64,000 nucleotides of DNA from Phialocephala subalpina (taxonomy: Eukaryota > Ascomycota > Leotiomycetes > Helotiales > Mollisiaceae): assembly GCA_900073065.1 (NCBI GenBank), contig FJOG01000022.1, positions 171,357 to 235,356 on the forward strand, given 5' to 3'. The position numbers were made by a program, and so were the translations under genes. The notes beneath the pieces are model-generated. The model had not been told where the DNA came from. It saw nothing but the letters and a program-made list of their open reading frames with translations, and did no database searches. Positions 56,938 to 64,000 of this stretch are shown here, piece after piece (position 1 is the stretch's first letter; each line of letters opens with the position of its first letter).

Positions 56938-58156
56938 CCACCCCGACACTTTCAAACTCACTAACTGTTGCTCATAACACCTGCCGTTTTTTATTGAAAA
57001 TTCCTTTCTTGGTATGTATGTACTGTACATCATGGCAGCAAGTACAAAATTGTGAATAAAGGCTCACATGTCAGGGCTTGAAGACGCTCTGTATTTGGCT
57101 ATAATGGAGTTGGAATGTATTTAGAGTATTATTTCTTTGACAGACTGTACATACGAGATGTTTTTGTTCCCGCGTGAAATAGAAAGAGCCCTGTATAGAT
57201 CAAAGGTGACAACCGAAGCCCCTTCCTTTCCCTCGCTTAGAGAAGGCCTTGTCAGTTTTACTTCAATTCGACGGATGAGTGCTGAGAAATGGTTACGAGC
57301 TGCAAGACTAGGCGTTCTTGAAATGTCACTTGGCCTCGGGAACAAGCTTTCACCAGCACCCTCGAAATGGGAAGAGCGACCTATGTAACTTCCTCCAGTC
57401 AACCCGCGTGACACCTGGAAAGGAAGGTACCCCTCTCACATGCTCGGGTTGACACCGACCTTTATGAACGCCATGAAACAATCAAATAATCAAGCATCTG
57501 CAGACAAGACTAGTAGTCAAGTGCTATAATTTCATTTCTCCACTAAAGAGATTTAGAAAAGTTCGGACATTGTATTGGTTAAGGCCGAGTTGGGAGCCAT
57601 CTTTCTGAGTCTCGAGATGCGACTCGATCGGATATGATGTTCGAGTGCGAGACGAGAGGCAGTGAGGAATAAAGAAGAAAATGAGGCGAGGGAAGAGAAT
57701 CCGAGGGGGGGTTATACTGACGCTAGTGGAAGACTGGGAGTGAAGGAGCGTCTTTCTCAAAGTGTCGAGCAAGCACACTACCCCGCTCTTCTCCTTCCAC
57801 CTTGACGCGAAGGAGAATTTGCAAGTAGTAGCGATTGAGGGCACTCGCCGAAAAAGAACTTTGAGCTTTCGGGCATTGTTATGCCCGCCAATCTCTTCCT
57901 GTTTCGCCAGCATTACATGATTGTCGCCCTCGCAGCTCCAGCGCAAAGTACAAGAACTTCAAGTGCGATGAATATCAAATTGAAGACTCTCGTGCCGCTG
58001 CCTTCGCTCCTTCCCATAGCTTCTCAACAAACTATTTCTCGAGACCTCAAAAACACCAGCGCCAGTTTCGTGACATACCAATCTACGCTCTTCGCCTCAA
58101 TCCATGCTCAACACCTTAGAGATCCCTCCCATGTCCTCATTCCCAGGGTCCCAAAC
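56938..58156. other. Convergent intergenic region
   Basis: 1.2 kb between copy C (+) and ISN1 (-). Frames at 57121-57414 and 57524-57946 are open but show no protein-like motifs. Confidence 0.4.
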
Positions 58157-61030
58157 TCAAACATCCTTCATAGGAAACTTCTTGAAAAGCTCGTCAACAA
58201 AGTTGATCGTATCCTTTGTCATCCTCGCCTCTCTTTCTTGTCGTCTTCTCACTTCCTGTGTCTGGATCATCTCCTTCAGTTCAGTCAACAACTCAACCGT
58301 CTCCGTCGGACTCGCAATCCAAGCCGTAGTGCCCACCACCCTCGCCTTGAAATCATTGCTTCCCGCACTCAAGAACTGATCTCCCACATGCAATGTCCTG
58401 TCACCTCCAATCTTAACCCTCGCATCCTCTCCTTCCTTTCCCTCCTCATTCGACGGACTAGACGAAGAAGGTGGAGTAGAAGAAGACTCCGGCCTAGGAA
58501 TACTCACAGCACCCTCATGCAACCTCCCAAAATAATTCTGACAAACCAGGACACCCCAGGATTTATCTCCAATATCAACAAAAACATCATTCCCGCCGTT
58601 AAACGCACAAAACGGTAGTTCCCTCCCCACCTCACTCATCTCCAATTTCTTCTGTACCACCATAACCGTTTCCTCCAAGCTCTCTCTCGGGAACTTATAA
58701 CCAGGGATGGCGGGAACTATGCCGACGGCTCGTTCTTTGCGGATTAGATTGGCGGGGAGAGAGAGGTTCGTGACGCATTCTTTGAGGGAGTATTCAGCGA
58801 GGTCGAGGAGGGCGGTTATTCGGGACTCGGTCCAGGTTGTCATGCTAGGGAGGATCCAAGAGCGGCGGGAGACGTATTCGAGGAGGTGGTCGGCGGTGAG
58901 GGAGAATTTGAAGAGGAAGTTGGATTCGCCGCCTGAGATTGGCTTGTTAGCTCGGTTACTGGAAACGGAGATTGTTCTCGAGGTGGAGACTGAATGTAAG
59001 AACTTACCCATTACAACGAGGTTGTGTTTTTGAGTTTCTGTGAGGACTTTTGAAGCCTTAATTGCTTCTAAAAGTCCGTGAAGACGACCATAATACCGCT
59101 TTGCCTCTGTATAACCGGCGGCAGTGACAATACCGATCTTGGTGTCGTGGCTCATGAGGGCTGTAAATGCACAATTAGTTCTCAAGCACTTTCCTCTCCA
59201 TATTGTATGTAAGTTGGCTTACATAGAATCTCTTGAATAACGGGATTCTCTGGCTCCAAACTCTCTCCGTCATCGTAGCTATGATATTGTTAGCCTAGCT
59301 TACGGACAAGCAGGAACACTCAGAGACTGACAGAGTCACATCTCCATCAAAGGTTGCCAGATCCAAACGTCCAGCAGTCGTTACACCCATCAATTGCGCA
59401 GTATTTAGAATAAGACGGACATCATTGAAAGAAGGAGGTACGAATCGTCTTGAGGAAATGAACCTCTTCTTGTCCTGGTATCTAAAAGCTGCCGCCAGCG
59501 GAAGTCGGGTGAAGAATGTGCCTATACTTGGGACAAGCAACTTGAGTTTGGAGTTGCCTTGCGTTCCGAGTTTCTGATGCTCAACTGGAAAATGTCAGCT
59601 ATTGTCCACTTCACGGCGCACAGTTTGTAAGGTCTAGAGGGATTTCGGACGTCGAAGTTGTGAATTCCATTGCGTCTTTCCCGCTCCGCTAAGGGTGTCT
59701 GCCAGGATCTCGGGAGCCCATCTCCGCTGCCGCGAAGTTGAAAGGATCTAGAGGTTTGAGCGGTAATGTAGGCCACATCGACGGGGATTCCCCAAGGGAT
59801 ATGAATTAAAAGAAACAATGGACTGGGCTGTACTCACTGTGCTCATCAATCATATGCTCCACGTCCAGCATAATCTCCTCATATCGCCTGCTCGCAACAA
59901 CTGCCATCTGTTCGACAGAGGTGCTTACCGTCTCAAAAACACCGGTCGGCTGAGAGTGTAGGACGAAAGGAACGGCGAGCAGCGCCTTGATCCATTCTGG
60001 AAAGCTTATATTAGTATGATCGAACATGATGGATGCGACTATCAAGGATGGGTTTTGCTTGACAATTGAGCGCGGACAGAGGGCAAATAACTTGATTTGT
60101 GAAAGAGAAGGTTTGACTTGGGATGAAGGTGGCCCTCAACCTCTCGTCTTCGCTTATCAGGAGCAAAACTTTGAGAATAGAGGGGAGAATGACGTCTGAA
60201 AAGCGAGCTCAAGCTTGGTGAAACTGTCACCACAGCGAGTGAACGAAACACAGTCAAAGGAAGGAGTTCTGTACACGATGTCCACAGACTGCAAATGAGT
60301 GCACGTGAAAGAGGCCATGGGAATACGTCTTTACGCCTCTGGTGCAACTTCATTTTTCTCCACAGAACCCAAGCAGTGAAAGTAGGAGGTGAGATGTAGA
60401 GGATAAGGAGATCTTCATCACAAAGTTGACATTGGGTCTCGGATGGCTGATCGATTACCTCGTGAGGTATGACATGCCAGCTTTGTCCTCCTTAAAAGAA
60501 CACATGATGCACAACGACACTGTGATGCTTTTGTAATCCTGCTTACAGAGTAGTATGAGGGTAGGGGTCTATTCAGATCAGCTGTTATAGCAGAGAACAG
60601 GCTGACTTGAATTCTTTCTTGACAGCTAGATGCCTTCCGGTATAGAAGTCTCACAACAACCACAGCTTGAAACAGTATATCCCTCAGCTCAAGACTGCCT
60701 AGCGAACAAGGCAGAAGGGCTCGATAGAAACTTTAGATGCAAACATAGATAAACAAGGAGACTATTTTCTTCGGGCGGGATATTCAATGCCCTCGAATAC
60801 TTGTGAATGACCCGACTCCGAGTCCTCACAACTTGTCGGGCAATTCCCCCCAGAACATCAAAACCAAAATGAAGCAATCTCAAATCCAGGATCCACGTAC
60901 CTATAAACTGATCCCTTCTATGGGTCTTCAACGCATCTATCCATCATCAGCCCAGTCCCTATCCAATCCCTTATCCCCATTCTTCTCCTCGCCAAGAACA
61001 CATACACTCAACCCTATACCTCGTCGTCAT
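58157..61030 (-). CDS. ISN1: IMP-specific 5'-nucleotidase
   Basis: Seven exons, complement(58157..58932, 59008..59160, 59223..59278, 59332..59584, 59838..59996, 60901..60936, 61006..61030), giving 485 residues. The first two exons are tiny (25 and 36 bp): MTTRYRVE joins YALKTHRRDQFI and then EWIKALLAVPFVLHSQ, the standard Isn1 N-terminus. A 904-bp intron (59997-60900) follows exon 2, exceptional for this window. The HAD-type nucleophile motif TFDGDVTLYDDG crosses the exon 4/5 junction; GGNDVFVDIGDKSWGVL and HVGDQFLSAGSNDFKARV are Isn1 signatures. The enzyme removes phosphate from IMP to give inosine in purine salvage/overflow. A Ser/Pro-rich insertion (RPESSSTPPSSSSPSNEEG) sits near residue 370. 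Confidence 0.9.
59997..60900 (-). other. Large intron of ISN1
   Basis: 904-bp GT-AG intron between the second and third ISN1 coding exons. It contains minus-strand open frames (60042-60353, 60418-60663) without recognisable features. No nested gene could be supported. Confidence 0.5.
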
Positions 61031-61463
61031 CTTGTCCTCTTTCCTCTTTCCCTCAATTCCTCTCCCTCTTCATTCCCTCTTTCCTCGATCCCAATATCCT
61101 CGTCAATACCGTTCTCAATTCCCGATCCGTCGGTCCCGAAAATAATAAAAGGCTCGGAGTTCGGATTAAAAAGTTGATAAAAGGATGAAAGAAAGGGAGT
61201 TCAAGGAGGGACGGCATTGAAGCTCACTGGTCTCACCGCCCAAGATGCCCTGGTCTCGGTTGCGTAACTCGGGCTAGTGTGCCAAGATTTGGGGGTATGA
61301 CGCTAATAGTGGGGTTCTTGGATGTCCCTCCTTTCTTGCCTTTCTTTTTCGAGATAGATATTTTGTTTTGGGGTGATTTCTCGTTAGTTGATTTGAAATA
61401 TTTATTGATTGAGATCTGAAGAGATTAGATAGGAGAAAAAGATAGGAAAGCAAAACAGAGAAG
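61031..61463. promoter_or_regulatory. Divergent promoter, ISN1 / O-methyltransferase
   Basis: 433-bp head-to-head gap between starts at 61030 (-) and 61464 (+). A-rich just before the methyltransferase ATG. No specific site identified. Confidence 0.4.
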
Positions 61464-62904
61464 ATGAAGGAGAATTATACTGCGTTGTATCCGGTACGTC
61501 CAAACCTCAGAGCGAGCGATCATCCTGCATGGGAACACGAGCAGATGTCATGACGCGGGAACCTGCACTGCATTCCCCAAACTTAATTGAGAGGATAGGC
61601 TGACAGGAATTTTGGATATATAGAATGAGGAAGTGGCGCTGAAGGTTGGGGATTACAGCTATGAACACTCGACGAAATTGCCGAAGCATATCACGGATCA
61701 TCATACTGTATGTTTCGTTTATTCTTCTCTTTTGTGTTTTTTCTGATTGTTCGCTTGCATTCTGATGCCTACGAAGTAGTGGAGATGCATTTTTGGAAGG
61801 ACAAGCTCTGCGGAAGCAAGAGATGGCATGTGAATGCTGGGGACGCAAGTGCATCCTCTGACTATCGAGGTATACAGTAGAAGGAAATATTATACGCTTC
61901 GTACATGTATAAGCCAATGCTGATTTTATCCATCACAGTGGGGAGTCGAAACTCAGGAGAGATCAAACTACATGATTAGTCCCCTCCAAGCACAATTCCA
62001 AGTTTGGATGGCCAAAGCTATCGGTGCGAAAAGAAGTGCGTCTAATTCTCACAGCTGGTCTCATCTCAAAACCTTCCCCCTTCTCTCTCTTGCTACTCTC
62101 CCATTCATCTCGCTATGTACCACCGCCCTGATCCCAACCCCTCTAGTACTCGAAATAGGAACATTCATAGGCTTCTCCACCATGGGCTGGGCCGAAGCAG
62201 TCGGTCCTTCCGGTCACGTAACGGCTCTGGAATTTTCTCCTGAATACGTTGCTATAGCTGAAGAAAGCTTCGCCAAAAATGGGATCAAGAATGTTGAGGT
62301 TGTGGTTGGTGATGCTAAGGAATCGTATGTCCCTCTCCTTTTGATTTCGCTTGGGTGGGGAAGAGTGGAAGATGAGAGGGGAGGAGGGAAAGGATAAATG
62401 CTGATGAGCAAGTACAGGATTAAGAAGTTGAGTGAGACGGTGAAGGATCCGTATGATTTGATCTTCATCGATGCAGATAAAACCTCCTATCCGACATACC
62501 TTGAGCAAACACTTGAATACTCCCAACCAGGCTCTTCAACCCGCCTCCTCCGTCCTGGCGGTACGTCCGCTCACACCCCGCTCCCCACCCCATCCCACTG
62601 ACACCACCAGGCATAATAATAGCAGACAACATCCTCCGTCGCGCCCTAATTGCGGGCCCTAGGTACCCCTCCCCCTCCCCGTACCTCTTCCTCTCACCTC
62701 CCTTCATCCTTCATCACACCTTCAATTCTAACACTAACAAGCGACGCGAACCCCTGGGCCGCAAAAGAACGCGAACGCACCTGGAGAGAAACCGACATGG
62801 CAGCCTTGCATAAATTTAATGATATGATGGTTCAGTCTTCCCGGTTGGAGACGTTCTTAATGCCTATGTTTGATGGGTTGGGGATGGGGAGGCTTGTCGA
62901 CTGA
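61464..62904 (+). CDS. Class I O-methyltransferase (Methyltransf_3 type)
   Basis: Seven exons, join(61464..61493, 61624..61707, 61939..62035, 62147..62324, 62418..62560, 62611..62662, 62742..62904), giving 248 residues; all junctions are GT-AG and keep frame. The start is MKENYTALYP, followed by YEHSTKLPKHITDHH and MISPLQAQFQVWMAKAIGAK. Motif I is LEIGTFIGFSTMGWAEA, motif II is TALEFSPEYVAIAEE, DLIFIDADKTSY holds the metal-binding Asp, and GIIIADNIL plus the C-terminal MPMFDGLGMGRL complete the caffeoyl-CoA-type fold. Such enzymes are Mg-dependent and methylate catechol-like or other small hydroxylated substrates. There is no secondary-metabolism cluster around it, so the substrate is open. 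Confidence 0.9.
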
Positions 62905-63178
62905 ACCTCCTCCATTCCCCTTAGTACATAGTATAGAGCACAAATGGGCAGGATGTTGATGAGAAAATCATTGAGTAGCATTGCAAGCAAAAGCTCAAAT
63001 CCGAGCGCCTATCCTATCTTCACTCCTCCTTTCCGTCCAACCATCCCAAGTCTCATATTTTTCGTCTCTCCTCGTTGCTATGTATATTCGCTCAAAATCT
63101 ATGCACCACCCACTCGCCCACCCGCTCACTCCTCACTCTCACACGCGCTCTCACCCGCTCACACACACGATCACTCAC

Positions 63179-64000
63179 TCAAGCAATCCCTCTCTTTGCA
63201 TCCTTAGCCTTCCACCCCACCAACGGACTCTCCGGCCTCGGAATATTCGGCCTCCCACTCAACGAATCAACCGTCGCCCTCAAATCCAACCAAAACTCAT
63301 TCTTCGGCCTGCGATTCGGCCAATCCGTCTGTTCATCCTCCACTAGTTTCATAGGACTAAACGTAACCTTTGCCTCCTTGATCCCAATCACCGTACAACT
63401 CTCCGGATCCTCTAGAATAGTCTTATCTGCTCTATCTTCGTATTTCTCAAGATGCTCGATACATTTGATGGCCAAGCGGATGGCGCGGGTGCGGTCCATG
63501 GGAGAGGGTACACCACCTTGTTGGACGTGGCCGGGTATGGAGTCGCGGGATTCGAACCGGCCACCCGCTTCTTCGCGGATGATGTCTGCGATCAATTTCG
63601 CGCTGTAGACTTTGCTAGCTTTCTCATTAACAATAATCAACCTCCCAGCTCTGCTCTGTCCGCTATCTTCACGGAAAACATGTTTCAAATGCGCGATATC
63701 GGCGGCGAGCATATCGATATTGATTCCTTCTTCAGGGGTATAGACAGCTACTGCTCCGACGGCAAGACCGGCGAGCGTAGCCACGTATCCGGATCGCCCA
63801 CCTTGTGATTCGATGACAAAGACGCGGCGGCGGGAGGCGGAGGCGGATTGTTTGATTGTGTCGCAGTAGCGGACGAGTTCGTTGAGGCAGGTGTCGGAGC
63901 CGAGGGAGTATTCGGTGCCGGGGACATTGTTGGAGATTGTGGCAGGAAGGAGGGTCATGGGGATGCAGAGGGAGGAGTAGTCTGTTCGAGCTTTGCGGAG
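63179..64000 (-). CDS. PFK1: 6-phosphofructokinase, C-terminal part (cut by window end)
   Basis: Minus-strand frame open from the window end (64000) to the stop at 63179, 273 codons of the 3' part. Residues visible start LRKARTDYSSLCIP and continue with SNNVPGTEYSLGSDT, VFVIESQGGRSGYVA, GRLIIVNEKASK and PGHVQQGG, all typical of the C-terminal half of eukaryotic ATP-dependent phosphofructokinase. The enzyme phosphorylates fructose 6-phosphate in glycolysis. The C-terminus (SPLVGWKAKDAKRGIA) is intact. The N-terminal catalytic half lies outside the window. Whether it is the alpha or beta subunit type cannot be settled from this part; filamentous fungi usually carry one. Confidence 0.93.
   Translation of the reverse strand, partial: LRKARTDYSSLCIPMTLLPATISNNVPGTEYSLGSDTCLNELVRYCDTIKQSASASRRRVFVIESQGGRSGYVATLAGLAVGAVAVYTPEEGINIDMLAADIAHLKHVFREDSGQSRAGRLIIVNEKASKVYSAKLIADIIREEAGGRFESRDSIPGHVQQGGVPSPMDRTRAIRLAIKCIEHLEKYEDRADKTILEDPESCTVIGIKEAKVTFSPMKLVEDEQTDWPNRRPKNEFWLDLRATVDSLSGRPNIPRPESPLVGWKAKDAKRGIA

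Noticed and set aside
57524..57946. 140-codon minus-strand frame
   Set aside because: No motif, no splice partner, and it lies in a convergent intergenic region with biased composition.
61464..62904. Secondary-metabolite cluster around the O-methyltransferase
   Set aside because: Neighbours are ISN1 and phosphofructokinase; no synthase, oxidase or transporter is nearby.
1..64000. tRNA, rRNA, CRISPR arrays, intact transposase or reverse transcriptase
   Set aside because: Looked for on both strands by characteristic motifs; none found. Short or intron-containing tRNAs could still be missed by eye.

Overview
The window is nuclear DNA of a filamentous ascomycete. Genes are dense and lie on both strands. 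Most are cut by short GT-AG introns (mostly 45-170 bp) with fungal branch-point signals such as CTAAC or CTGAC. The recognisable products are typical fungal proteins: a Rom2-type Rho1 GEF, Vma11, Etr1, Isn1, Atg3, Mcp1 and a Bot1-family mitoribosomal protein. The style fits Pezizomycotina, and Leotiomycetes is my best guess, but the sequence alone does not prove a class. I saw no rRNA, tRNA, CRISPR array or intact transposon. Coding coordinates below come from splice junctions read by eye and checked for frame.

Layout. 0.4-1.75 kb: an Arg/Ser-rich orphan protein. 3.8-7.6 kb: Rho1 GEF (-). 8.4-9.2 kb: V-ATPase c' subunit (+). 9.2-11.8 kb: a gene-poor stretch with a degenerate tandem repeat. 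11.8-13.1 kb: secreted pepsin-like protease (+). 14-15.8 kb: secreted 5'-nucleotidase-like phosphoesterase (-), head-to-head with the mitochondrial GatA/Her2 amidotransferase subunit (+). 18.9-20 kb: SAM methyltransferase (-). 20.9 kb: a small low-complexity protein (+). 22.5 kb: mitochondrial enoyl reductase (+). 24.6 kb: a second aspartic protease (+). 27.8-32.2 kb, all on -: NC2-beta, a Bot1/MRPS35-type mitoribosomal protein and a dual-specificity-type phosphatase. 32.4 kb: CCDC97-like protein (+). 34.9 kb: an orphan with a degenerate retropepsin-like region (+). 36.9-40.1 kb: PDH E1-beta and Atg3 (-). 41.6 kb: a quercetinase pseudogene (+). 43.5-45.3 kb: zinc-finger protein (-) head-to-head with Mcp1 (+).

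The island at 45.6-57 kb is different. It holds three diverged copies (A, B, C) of one multidomain family that I cannot assign. Each begins with a short basic M-(P/A)-P-K tail, followed by a Cys-containing domain, a Trp/Arg-rich segment, and two related beta-type modules. A is clearly broken, C carries two in-frame TAG codons, and only B can be modelled as one open gene. Two further degenerate ORF clusters sit just upstream of A and B and may be duplicated partners. This is the best candidate for something undescribed. Conserved genes resume afterwards: IMP 5'-nucleotidase Isn1 (-), a class I O-methyltransferase (+), and the 3' part of phosphofructokinase (-), cut by the window end.

Several genes serve mitochondria (Her2, Etr1, Bot1/MRPS35, PDH E1-beta, Mcp1), but they are interleaved with unrelated genes and look like ordinary fungal gene order, not a cluster. 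No complete secondary-metabolite cluster is present.
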